32,895 nucleotides of DNA from an uncultured Gemmatimonadales bacterium (GTDB taxonomy: Bacteria > Gemmatimonadota > Gemmatimonadetes > Gemmatimonadales > GWC2-71-9), in assembly GCA_947259405.1 (NCBI GenBank), contig CAMYLY010000013.1, positions 1 to 32,895 on the forward strand, in the 5' to 3' direction. The notes beneath the pieces were generated by a model that did not search any database, was not told where the DNA came from, and was given only the letters and a program-made list of their open reading frames with translations. Below, one piece after another: positions 24,458 through 32,526 of the stretch. The first letter of the stretch is position 1. Each line of letters begins with the position of its first letter. The position numbers and the translations under genes were made by a program.

Positions 24458-26139
24458 GACAGGCAAGCTACGACGCCATCGTGGTGGGTTCAGGGATCAC
24501 CGGAGGTTGGGCCGCCAAGGAGCTCACCGAGGCCGGGCTCAATACACTCGTCCTCGAGGCGGGCCGATCCATCGACCCGGCGACGGATTACGCGGAACAC
24601 GAACCCTCGTGGAGTTTCCGCTTTCGTGGGATTGGCGATCGAAAGTCGCTGGCCGAGCGACAGACCGTGCAACGCACGTGCTACGCGTGCGATGAGGCCG
24701 CGGCCAAGTTCTTCGTGGATGACATCGACAACCCGTATTCCACGCCAGACGACAAGCCGTTCCTCTGGATTCGCGGGCGGCAAGTGGGTGGGAGATCGAT
24801 CATGTGGGCGCGGCAGTCCTACCGCTGGAGCGACCTGGATTTCGGGGCCAATGCGCGCGACGGCCATGGAGTCGATTGGCCCATTCGGTACGCGGACCTC
24901 GAGCCCTGGTACGACGATGTCGAGCGGTTTGCCGGTATCAGCGGCGAAGCACTCGGCATGGACCAGCTCCCCGACAGCCAGTTTCTGCCGCCCATGCCGC
25001 TGAATTGCGGCGAAGAGTTCGTCAAGGACGGTGTGATGCGACGGTTCGGCCGCCAACGGGTCGTGACCATCGGGCGGACGGCTATTCTGACGGTGGCCCA
25101 CAATGGCCGGGCCGCGTGCCATTACTGCGGACCGTGTCATCGTGGCTGCATCACGAGATCCTACTTCAGTTCGCTCAACGCGACCCTCCCCGCTGCGGAA
25201 GCGACCGGCCGGATGACGCTTCGCCCGAACAGTGTGGTGGCCGAGGTCCTGTACGATTCCACCAACGACCGGGCGCGTGGTGTCCGCGTGATCGACGCGG
25301 TGACGAACGAGGATATGGAGTTCGAAGCCCGCGTGGTCTTCCTCTGCGCGTCGGCCCTCGAGTCGACTAGAGTCCTCTTGAACTCGCGGCCGGATCGATT
25401 CCCCACCGGTCTGGGCAACTCGAGTGGTGAGCTCGGACACAATCTCATGGACCACACCATGCGGAGCGGTGCCGGCGGTCGGATCCCCGGGCTCGAGGAC
25501 CGCGATGCGTACGGGAGCCGGCCGAACGGGCTGTACATACCGCGATTCCGGAACGTGTGGGATGAACATCCAGACTTCGTGCGGGGCTACGGCTTCCAGG
25601 GCGGTGCGGGACGGCCCAGCTGGAATAGGGGCGCAAACATGCCTGGGTTCGGGGCAGACTTCAAAACTGCGCTACGCGAGCCAGGACCGTGGCAGATCAA
25701 CTTCGGCGGGTTTGGGGAGTGTCTGCCCCGGCACTCGAACTACGTCGAGATCGATCCGGAGAAGAAAGACCGTTGGGGCGTCCCCGTACTACGCATCCAC
25801 TGCGAATGGAGCGACAACGAGCACGCCATGCGCCGGGATATGGCGGTGACGGCCGCTGAAATGCTCGAGGCGGCCGGAGTCCAGGATGTAAGCCCCTACA
25901 CGCAGCCTAGCCCACCCGGGCTTACGATCCACGAGATGGGCACGGCACGCATGGGTCGCGACCCGAACACGTCGGTGCTCAACGGGTTCAATCAGAGCCA
26001 CGATGTTCCGAATCTCTTCGTGACCGACGGCGCATCGATGGCCTCCTCGGCGTGCCAGAACCCGTCGCTCACGTACATGGCGTTGACGGCGCGAGCGTGC
26101 GCGTACGCGGTCGAACAGCTGAACCAACGGGAGCTCTAG
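24454..26139 (+). CDS. GMC-family FAD oxidoreductase with four-cysteine cluster
   Basis: A 561-residue flavoprotein that oxidises an alcohol or sugar hydroxyl, probably in the periplasm because its partner carries the Tat signal. The FAD Rossmann motif is VGSGITGG (Gly12, 14, 17). The GGRSIMWARQ block contacts FAD. The active-site pair is His493 in HEMGTARMG and Asn536 in CQNPSLTY. Between these, CHYCGPCHRGC gives Cys222, 225, 228 and 232, a spacing that could bind an Fe-S cluster as in FAD glucose dehydrogenases, although the spacing is not identical. No cytochrome subunit is adjacent, so the electron acceptor is unclear. Related pairs include gluconate-2-dehydrogenase and glycoside-3-oxidising enzymes. 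A sugar 3-oxidase role is inference from the locus. Confidence 0.9.
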   Translation: MRQASYDAIVVGSGITGGWAAKELTEAGLNTLVLEAGRSIDPATDYAEHEPSWSFRFRGIGDRKSLAERQTVQRTCYACDEAAAKFFVDDIDNPYSTPDDKPFLWIRGRQVGGRSIMWARQSYRWSDLDFGANARDGHGVDWPIRYADLEPWYDDVERFAGISGEALGMDQLPDSQFLPPMPLNCGEEFVKDGVMRRFGRQRVVTIGRTAILTVAHNGRAACHYCGPCHRGCITRSYFSSLNATLPAAEATGRMTLRPNSVVAEVLYDSTNDRARGVRVIDAVTNEDMEFEARVVFLCASALESTRVLLNSRPDRFPTGLGNSSGELGHNLMDHTMRSGAGGRIPGLEDRDAYGSRPNGLYIPRFRNVWDEHPDFVRGYGFQGGAGRPSWNRGANMPGFGADFKTALREPGPWQINFGGFGECLPRHSNYVEIDPEKKDRWGVPVLRIHCEWSDNEHAMRRDMAVTAAEMLEAAGVQDVSPYTQPSPPGLTIHEMGTARMGRDPNTSVLNGFNQSHDVPNLFVTDGASMASSACQNPSLTYMALTARACAYAVEQLNQREL

Positions 26140-26158
26140 CGCGCATTGTCAGAGCATC

Positions 26159-26180
26159 GCTCCGCGAACGCTCGCGGAGC
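26159..26180. terminator. Hairpin after the GMC gene
   Basis: Arms 26159-26167 and 26172-26180 form a perfect 9-bp GC-rich stem with an ACGC loop, 19 bases after the stop codon. No U-tract follows. It is a plausible terminator of the dehydrogenase pair. The remaining bases to 26327 hold nothing else I can recognise. Confidence 0.5.
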
Positions 26181-26327
26181 CCGACAACAACGGCATCTGA
26201 ACGAGGGCCGCCGGTCTCCCGACCCGCACCCATTTGTTGAGTTAACTTGTTGTAGGGAAACAGTTTACGGATTCTTCGATCAGGGCTAACGGGGCGGCAA
26301 CGCCCACCCTGCCCCGCCATAACACGC

Positions 26328-26867
26328 TCAGTTCATCGGCCGCAAGGTCGTGATGATAACCACGCCGTTTGCGCCCCGCACCCCGTAAAGCGCGGTATCG
26401 GTGGGATCCTTCAGCACCTCGATGGATTGGATGTCGTGCGGATTGAGGCCGCGGATCCTGCCTCCCGCGGCAAACCGGACTGGGGTTCCGTCGACCACGA
26501 TCAGTGGCGCAGTGCCGGAAACAAAGGACGACGCTCCTCGAACCCGGATGCTCAACGAGCCGTCGGCGTGGACCGTTACCCGGACGCCGGGCGTCCGGGT
26601 CTCTAGGAGGTTCGCGATCCTCTCGTTGCGACGCTTCTCGACCTCACGTGCTGTGAGGTCGGCGGCCGTGGTCGCCGGCTCCGGAACGGAGTCGGGCTCG
26701 GCCTGGATCGAGGCGTCGGCGGCCTCAGTCTGCGGCTCCGGTTCGGGCTCAGCCTGTGTTGAGGCGGCAGGACGCGCGCACCCGGTCATGGAGCCTACCA
26801 GAACGCACGTGAGCAGCGTGAGGGGTAACAGGGGTCGTCGAACAGAATACTGTGAGGACCTGGTCAT
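26328..26867 (-). CDS. Plug-only TonB-receptor-like lipoprotein
   Basis: A 179-residue lipoprotein consisting of a signal peptide with lipobox SMTGC (Cys30), an acidic Pro/Glu/Ala linker (about 31-75) and a single TonB-receptor plug domain. The plug carries IRVRGASSF, PLIVVDGTPV, LNPHDIQSIEVLKDPTDTAL and YGVRGANGVVIIT. These align block by block with the plug of SusC at 15180 (VRVRGISSF, PLYIIDGTP, LNPNDIESMQVLKD, YGARAGNGVVII). There is no beta barrel: the gene stops 4 residues after the plug, and downstream DNA shows no barrel remnant. GGAGG before ATG 26867 fixes the start; the open frame continues upstream to 26939 without a ribosome-binding site. Its role is unknown. It might bind TonB or a SusD-like partner. 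Confidence 0.82.
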   Translation of the reverse strand: MTRSSQYSVRRPLLPLTLLTCVLVGSMTGCARPAASTQAEPEPEPQTEAADASIQAEPDSVPEPATTAADLTAREVEKRRNERIANLLETRTPGVRVTVHADGSLSIRVRGASSFVSGTAPLIVVDGTPVRFAAGGRIRGLNPHDIQSIEVLKDPTDTALYGVRGANGVVIITTLRPMN

Positions 26868-27278
26868 CGTGGCCTCCGATACCGAACCACCGTGTTCATA
26901 ATAACCCATCCGCGAATGCCCCGCACTCTTTGCGGACACCCGATGCCGCGGCGCATTCCGCCGTTCGGTCGGGCAGTCCTGTGAACCGTCTGTTGTACCC
27001 CCGAGGATCGCGATCCGTTCTTACTCCATCAGCCGAAGCGGCGCGCAAGGGGACCGAAGCGGGCTGTGTCGACCTCGATGTCTCGACTAGCGGTGCCTGA
27101 AACCACACAACAACTTTGAGCCTGAAACAGCGACCAAGATCCGTCACCTACACGTTTCACAGAGCCGAGGAAAGCCTCGGCGTTCACCACCAGTGCCTCA
27201 CCCCACTGGGCATCACATGGTGAAGTGTGACGAGTACGCACAGCTATGGCATCAACTCCTCACCCAAAGGGTCCGGCA
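26868..27278. other. 411-base divergent spacer
   Basis: The region lies between the plug-only lipoprotein and the GH20 operon and should hold promoters in both directions. On the minus strand TATTAT (complement of 26898-26903) is a possible -10 box for the lipoprotein, without a good -35 partner. On the plus strand TTGAGC (27116-27121) lacks a matching -10. No coding remnant, operator repeat or RNA gene was recognised. Confidence 0.5.
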
Positions 27279-29861
27279 ATGATGAAGGCACGACCGTTCG
27301 TTCTCCTGACAATCCCGTTCTTCTTCGGTTGCTCGCCGCAGGGCCCGGGGGTCCAGGAGCAAACCCTCGACCTCGCAATTGTCTGGAACCTCGAAACGAA
27401 CTTCGTCGAGGGAGGCGGGCATCGTGCCCGGTTCACGATACGGAACGACTCCGATGTCGAGCTGACCTCGGACAACTGGTCACTGTACTGGAACATGTTC
27501 CAGCGTGACATTGATCCCGAGAGCATCACCGGCAATGTGACCATCGAGTGGATCAACGGCGACCTCTATGTCATGAAGCCGGAGGCGGACTTTCGTCTCC
27601 AGCCAGGCGCATCGACCGTGGTCAGCTATCGCGCATCCTACGCGATGATCAAGGTGTCTGACGCACCGGTCGGTCCCTACGTCGTGTGGCGCGATGCCGA
27701 CGGCTCCGCGCAGCCCTATACCGTCCGCGACTTCACGATCGCCCCCTTCGAGGGCCCCGATCAGATCAATCGTGGCCCGGGCGACTCTGAGCCAATTCCG
27801 ACACCCGAATGGCTCTTCGACCAGTACGCCATCATCAGTGCGTTGCCCGACGCCGAGGTGCAGCTGATCGTTCCCTCGCCGCAGAGCGTGACGCGCCTTA
27901 ACGGACAGGTCGAGATCGGGCCGGGCGCGGTAATCGGCTACGAACCGGGATTGGAGTCCGAGGCGGCCCTCCTTGGGACGTTCCTCGAAGAGATCCTGAC
28001 GGAATCGGTCACGATCACCGAGGCCGGCAGCGGCTCCTCCCCCACGATTCACCTCCGCAACGCGGAGGTCGACGTCGCTGGATCCTATACCCTGCGCGCC
28101 TCGACTGAGGACGGCATCATGATCGCGGGCGACCGAAGCGGCGTGTTCTATGGCACGCAGAGCCTTCGCGCGCTGATTCCCGCCGCATACCTCGGGCGTG
28201 TGCAAGCAGCGATCCAGATTCCGGCGGTGGATATCACGGACGCGCCTGCGTTCGCCTATCGCGGCATGCACATCGATCTCAGCCGGAACTTCAACTCGGC
28301 GGCCACCGTCACGCGGCTGATGGACGCCATGGCGTTCTATAAGCTGAACAAGCTCCACATCAACCTGACGGACGACGAGGGTTGGCGTATCGAAATCGAG
28401 GCGTTGCCGGAGCTGACCCAAATTGGCGCATTTCGGGGGCACACCCTCGATGACGCAGACTTCCTGCAGCCTTCCTACGGGTCCGGCCCCTTTCCGGATC
28501 CCAATACGGGGTACGGGAGCGGGTTCTACACCCGGGACCAGTACATCGATCTGCTGCGTTACGCGGCCGCCCGTCACATCGAGGTCATTCCGTCGGTCAA
28601 CGTGCCGGCGCACTCGCGCTCAGCCGTTAAGGCGATGGAGTACCGCTACCGACGGCTCATGGCTGAAGGGCAGGAAGCGGAGGCAGAGGCCTACCGGCTG
28701 ATCGATCCCGACGAAACATCCGTCTATCGCTCGGCGCAGTGGTTTACGGACAACGTGATCAACGTGTGTCGCGAGTCGGCCTTCCGGTTCTTTACGACGG
28801 TCGTGGACGCGCTGATCGACATGCATGAGGAAGCCGGCACGCCGCTCCGCACCTTCCACTCGGGAGGCGACGAGGTCCCGGGCGGGGCGTGGACGGCGTC
28901 GCCACTCTGCGCGGCGTACTTGCAGCAACACCCGGAGATCGACAATCCCCGGAACCTCCAGTTGGCATTCTTCAGACAGGTCGTCGAGTATCTGGCAGCC
29001 AAGGGGATCCGCACCGCGGGCTGGGAAGAACTCGCGATGAACTTCCGGGCCGACGGCTCGTGGACGCCCAACGACGAGTTCGCCGACGGCAATGCCATAC
29101 CCTACATCTGGAACAGCCTCGAGGGTGCAGAAGATCTCGGCAACCGTCTCGCCAACGCCGGGTATCCTGTCGTCCTCTGCAACGTGACAAACTTCTACTT
29201 CGATTTCGCCTATAACAAAGATCCGCGTGAACGGGGGCACTACTGGGGCGGCTTCATCGAAACGCGGGAGGCCTTCGAGTTCGTGCCGTACCACATTCTG
29301 CGGTCGATGCGGTCGACGCCGGATGGGCGGGTCTACTCGGACGCGGACTTCGTCGGCCAGGAACGGCTACGCACCGACGCTCGAGTGAACGTGCTTGGGA
29401 TGCAGGGACAACTTTGGTCGGAGACCATCAAGGGCCGGGAGATCCTGGAGTACTACTACCTGCCACGCATGTTAGCGCTGGCGGAGCGGGCGTGGTACGG
29501 GCAGGCAGATTGGGGCGACATCGAGAACCGAGCGACACGCAACGCGGCCGTCGACGCGGCTTGGAATGCCTTTGCGAATGCGCTTGGGGAACGGGAGTTT
29601 CCGCGATTGGATCGCCTGTCCGGAGGCTACAACTATCGCTTGGCCCCGCCGGGTGCGAGGATCGACAATGGCCGATTGGTCGCGAACACGGCGTATCCCG
29701 GTATGACGGTGCGGTTCACCACCGACGGGACCGATCCGACACCGACGTCGCCGGTGTACGGAGGGCCCGTGGACGTCGACGCCGACGTCGTCAAGCTGAG
29801 CACGTTCGACTCCCGCGGGAGGGCGAGCTTGCCCACGGTCATCAACCCGCGAACGCCGTAG
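27279..29861 (+). CDS. GH20 beta-N-acetylhexosaminidase (chitobiase type), lipoprotein
   Basis: An 860-residue enzyme that removes terminal beta-linked GlcNAc or GalNAc. The order of parts is a lipoprotein signal with lipobox FFGC, a CHB_HEX carbohydrate-binding domain (about 25-165), a GH20b domain (about 185-320), and the catalytic barrel from about 325 (FAYRGMHIDLSRNF, INLTDDEGWRIEI). The catalytic pair is Asp531-Glu532 in HSGGDEVPGG, followed by the C-terminal CHB_HEX_C-like sandwich (about 780-860) with FTTDGTDPTPTSPVY. The Asp-Glu pair implies substrate-assisted catalysis via the acetamido group. ATG 27279 (or 27282) is preferred over 27246 because the lipoprotein signal then begins normally. 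It is the first gene of a tight operon; the next start is 9 bases after the stop. Confidence 0.95.
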   Translation: MMKARPFVLLTIPFFFGCSPQGPGVQEQTLDLAIVWNLETNFVEGGGHRARFTIRNDSDVELTSDNWSLYWNMFQRDIDPESITGNVTIEWINGDLYVMKPEADFRLQPGASTVVSYRASYAMIKVSDAPVGPYVVWRDADGSAQPYTVRDFTIAPFEGPDQINRGPGDSEPIPTPEWLFDQYAIISALPDAEVQLIVPSPQSVTRLNGQVEIGPGAVIGYEPGLESEAALLGTFLEEILTESVTITEAGSGSSPTIHLRNAEVDVAGSYTLRASTEDGIMIAGDRSGVFYGTQSLRALIPAAYLGRVQAAIQIPAVDITDAPAFAYRGMHIDLSRNFNSAATVTRLMDAMAFYKLNKLHINLTDDEGWRIEIEALPELTQIGAFRGHTLDDADFLQPSYGSGPFPDPNTGYGSGFYTRDQYIDLLRYAAARHIEVIPSVNVPAHSRSAVKAMEYRYRRLMAEGQEAEAEAYRLIDPDETSVYRSAQWFTDNVINVCRESAFRFFTTVVDALIDMHEEAGTPLRTFHSGGDEVPGGAWTASPLCAAYLQQHPEIDNPRNLQLAFFRQVVEYLAAKGIRTAGWEELAMNFRADGSWTPNDEFADGNAIPYIWNSLEGAEDLGNRLANAGYPVVLCNVTNFYFDFAYNKDPRERGHYWGGFIETREAFEFVPYHILRSMRSTPDGRVYSDADFVGQERLRTDARVNVLGMQGQLWSETIKGREILEYYYLPRMLALAERAWYGQADWGDIENRATRNAAVDAAWNAFANALGEREFPRLDRLSGGYNYRLAPPGARIDNGRLVANTAYPGMTVRFTTDGTDPTPTSPVYGGPVDVDADVVKLSTFDSRGRASLPTVINPRTP

Positions 29862-29870
29862 CCCAAACCA

Positions 29871-31070
29871 ATGTCCGACTCGATCGATCTTTCAAAGCGA
29901 CTCATCTCCCTGGATGCGCTTCGAGGGTACACCATCGCGCTGATGGTGATCGTCAACGACCCGGGATCGTGGAGCCACGTCTATCCGCCCCTGCTGCACG
30001 CGGAGTGGCACGGAATCACGCTCACCGACCTCGTCTTCCCGGCCTTCCTGTTCATCGTCGGCGTGTCCATCACGCTGGCATACACGAAGCGGCTGGAGGC
30101 CGGGGCGGACATGGCGGGCCTCCACAAGAAGATCGCCTCCCGATCGATCAAGATCATGTTGCTCGGTTGGTTCCTGTGGCTCTGGCCGACCTTCAGTCTG
30201 GATGGGATGCGATACGTTGGCGTGCTCCCGCGTATCTCGATCGTCTTCTTCGTCTGTGCACTGCTCTACTTGCACACCAACTGGCGACAGCAGATCTGGA
30301 TCGCGTCGCTGACGTTGCTCGCCTACTGGCTGGCCATGGCCGTCGTGCCGGTGCCGATCGACAATGTCGTCCGCCAGGCGTTGGCCACCGGACAGGTCCA
30401 GTACTCCGAAGGGCTACTCGACATCGGCTCCATTCGAGAAGTGTCGGCCGGATTCATCGCCGCGAATTACGAGCCCGGTGTCAACATTACGGCGTGGCTC
30501 GATCGGCTGATCGTCCCGGGCGATTTCTGGCAGGTGACCTGGGACCCCGAAGGACTGATGAGCACCTTCCCGGCCATAGCCACCGGCATGATCGGGATGC
30601 TCGTCGGCAAGTTGTTTCTGTCCATCGAGGAAACGCATCGCAAGCTCACGTGGCTGTTCTTCCTCGGCTTCGCCATGTATCTCCTCGGGGGAGCGTGGGG
30701 ATGGGTCATGCCCTTGAACAAGAACCTGTGGACGAGCTCATACACGCTGTGGACGGCGGGGATGTGTACGATGGGGCTCGCAGCAGCCATCCTCGTCGTG
30801 GACGTCCTGGGCTATACACGGGGCACCAAACTCGGCAGGGTCTACGGGGCCAATGCGATCGCATCGTATGTGTTGGCCGGGATGCTCACCCTGGTGTTCT
30901 ACACAGACATCTTCGGGGGGGTGGCATTGAACGGACTCTGGATGGATGGGATGACCGGCATCGGGATCCCTCCCAAGCTGGCCTCGATGAGCTACGCGAT
31001 CCTCTATATGCTCATCATCTACATTCCCGCCGCTGTGCTGTACAAGAGAAAGATCTTCATCAAGGTGTGA
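29871..31070 (+). CDS. NagX/HGSNAT-like membrane acetyltransferase (DUF5009/COG4299)
   Basis: A 399-residue inner-membrane protein with about ten hydrophobic segments. The family signature is at the start: RLISLDALRGYTIALMVIVN, then HAEWHGITLTDLVFPAFLFI and VGVSITLAY. The human relative HGSNAT acetylates terminal glucosamine across the lysosomal membrane using acetyl-CoA. Bacterial NagX genes sit in GlcNAc-utilisation operons, where the exact reaction is not settled. Position directly behind the GH20 gene supports a role in amino-sugar processing or uptake. No clear Shine-Dalgarno precedes ATG 29871, so it probably relies on translational coupling to the upstream gene. Confidence 0.88.
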   Translation: MSDSIDLSKRLISLDALRGYTIALMVIVNDPGSWSHVYPPLLHAEWHGITLTDLVFPAFLFIVGVSITLAYTKRLEAGADMAGLHKKIASRSIKIMLLGWFLWLWPTFSLDGMRYVGVLPRISIVFFVCALLYLHTNWRQQIWIASLTLLAYWLAMAVVPVPIDNVVRQALATGQVQYSEGLLDIGSIREVSAGFIAANYEPGVNITAWLDRLIVPGDFWQVTWDPEGLMSTFPAIATGMIGMLVGKLFLSIEETHRKLTWLFFLGFAMYLLGGAWGWVMPLNKNLWTSSYTLWTAGMCTMGLAAAILVVDVLGYTRGTKLGRVYGANAIASYVLAGMLTLVFYTDIFGGVALNGLWMDGMTGIGIPPKLASMSYAILYMLIIYIPAAVLYKRKIFIKV

Positions 31071-31102
31071 TACCGCGCGCAGGGACAGAGGGGAGTGATC
31101 CA

Positions 31103-32080
31103 ATGGTACAGCAACGAGTCCAGCCATTGATTGTCGGGCGAGGTGCGGCCGGGAAGGCTCTCCGCCACGCCTTGGCGATGTACGCCGACGAGGTCGCGCC
31201 TGCGGTGTGGCACGACCGGGAGGCTCCACTCCCGCCGCCGGACACCCCTGACCGAGCATTGCTCGTCATCGCGAACCCGCACGCGCTCCACACGCCACGT
31301 CTGCTCGAGGCCGTCGAGCAAGGATACCGGTTTGCCATCTGCGAGAAACCGGCCGCCATCAATCTCGACCAACTCAGGGCTCTGGAGGGACTCCAGATGG
31401 CCACGTGGGTGTGTCACGGCTACCGGCTTCTCTGGGGCCCTGAGGAGTTGACGCGCGCCTGCGCCGCAGGACGTTTCGGCACGCTCATCTCGATCGAGGG
31501 TCGCTACTGGCAGTCGAGCGCGACCCGACCCCCCAAAGGAGACTCGTGGAAGGACACGCCGGAACTCGGTGGGCGCTTCGACGTGTTGCTCGATCTGGCG
31601 ACACACTGGGCCGACCTGGTCACCCACATCGTCGGAGCCCTGCCCAATCGAACCGCCGTCCGCCGGTGGTTCATCAACGGAGCCTCACCGCACCGCGATA
31701 CCCACGTCCACGTGACTATGGAGTTCGACGATATGGTGAGCTTTGGCTCGATCTCGAAGACCGCGCACGGCAACGGAAACACGTTGGAGTTGGAGATCGT
31801 CGGCGAACTCGCCTCAGCAAGTTGGTCCTTTGCACAACCCGATATGATCACCTGGGGCGAGGGGGGAACGCGTGCGACACAGGTCCGCACCACTGCGGAA
31901 CTCCCTGCGCGACCGGGCCCGTTTCACGGCCTCGGCTGGATGGAAGGCTACGGCCGTCTGGTGGGCGAAGTGGTCGCGCACATTCGTGACGGCCGTCCGG
32001 CGCACGCGCCGACGCTGCAGGAGCACCTCGGCGTGCTGCGACGCCTTCTGGGGGCCGCCGAGCTCGAGGCCGCTGGCTAA
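31103..32080 (+). CDS. Gfo/Idh/MocA-family NAD(P)-dependent oxidoreductase
   Basis: A 325-residue cytoplasmic sugar or amino-sugar oxidoreductase. The Rossmann turn reads IVGRGAAGKAL. The conserved lysine is Lys82 in CEKPAAINL. The substrate-binding/catalytic histidine is probably His168 in LDLATHWADLV. The C-terminal beta-sheet domain follows and ends after QEHLGVLRRLLGAA. The N-terminal domain is about a dozen residues shorter than usual between the Rossmann turn and the EKP motif. GGGGAG lies 8 bases before ATG 31103. The frame is open far upstream through the NagX gene, but that is a shadow. It is the third gene of the GH20 operon and may oxidise, reduce or eliminate on a keto-sugar produced by the GMC enzyme (inference). 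Confidence 0.88.
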   Translation: MVQQRVQPLIVGRGAAGKALRHALAMYADEVAPAVWHDREAPLPPPDTPDRALLVIANPHALHTPRLLEAVEQGYRFAICEKPAAINLDQLRALEGLQMATWVCHGYRLLWGPEELTRACAAGRFGTLISIEGRYWQSSATRPPKGDSWKDTPELGGRFDVLLDLATHWADLVTHIVGALPNRTAVRRWFINGASPHRDTHVHVTMEFDDMVSFGSISKTAHGNGNTLELEIVGELASASWSFAQPDMITWGEGGTRATQVRTTAELPARPGPFHGLGWMEGYGRLVGEVVAHIRDGRPAHAPTLQEHLGVLRRLLGAAELEAAG

Positions 32081-32109
32081 ACGGTGATCGAGGGCGAGCG
32101 GCTAGGCAC

Positions 32110-32526
32110 TCACTGTGCGTGGAGGATCCAGATGACGTCCCGTGGGTCAGTGAGCGTCATGCGGCTTCCGTCGTCGACCACCCCATCCCAGAGCTCCTTC
32201 TGAAAGAAGATGGTGATCGCCGCCTGCTCCGCGTTCATCGTGTAGTCGCATTCGTCAAACGTGTTGGTCGCACCATCGACCAGTTGGGTCATCGTGCACA
32301 ATCCCCCGTCGTAGAACGCCCACCGAACGTATTGGGTGGCGATGCTGTCGCCCGCATACACCGTCATGCCGGGAACGGCGTAGCCACCGATGGACTGGGT
32401 GTTCCAAATGCCGCGCACGTCGTCGGCAAGCGAACCACGGCAGGCTGCGCCGGCAACGAGGCCAAGCAGACCGACGGCGAGCCACAGAACCATGCGCCGA
32501 CGTCGGCCCCCCCCGTTAGCGAACAC
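32110..32526 (-). CDS. Small lipocalin-like lipoprotein
   Basis: About 138 residues, with a basic N-terminus (GGGRRRR), a hydrophobic core and lipobox AGAAC (Cys29). The mature part begins VRGIWNTQSIGGY and continues with short beta strands and one Cys pair (GGLCTM, DECDY). It resembles the 138-residue lipoprotein at 6458 in size and in its G-x-W-N opening, suggesting the same loose lipocalin-like class. The GTG at 32526 overlaps the end of the upstream gene and supplies the charged n-region. An ATG at 32493 is the alternative but would give a signal peptide without positive charge. Function unknown. Confidence 0.7.
   Translation of the reverse strand: MFANGGGRRRRMVLWLAVGLLGLVAGAACRGSLADDVRGIWNTQSIGGYAVPGMTVYAGDSIATQYVRWAFYDGGLCTMTQLVDGATNTFDECDYTMNAEQAAITIFFQKELWDGVVDDGSRMTLTDPRDVIWILHAQ

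Noticed and set aside
29414..31102. Long open frame upstream of and in frame with the Gfo/Idh gene
   Set aside because: It overlaps the end of GH20 and all of the NagX gene, has shuffled low-complexity composition, and the real gene starts at 31103 with a good ribosome-binding site.
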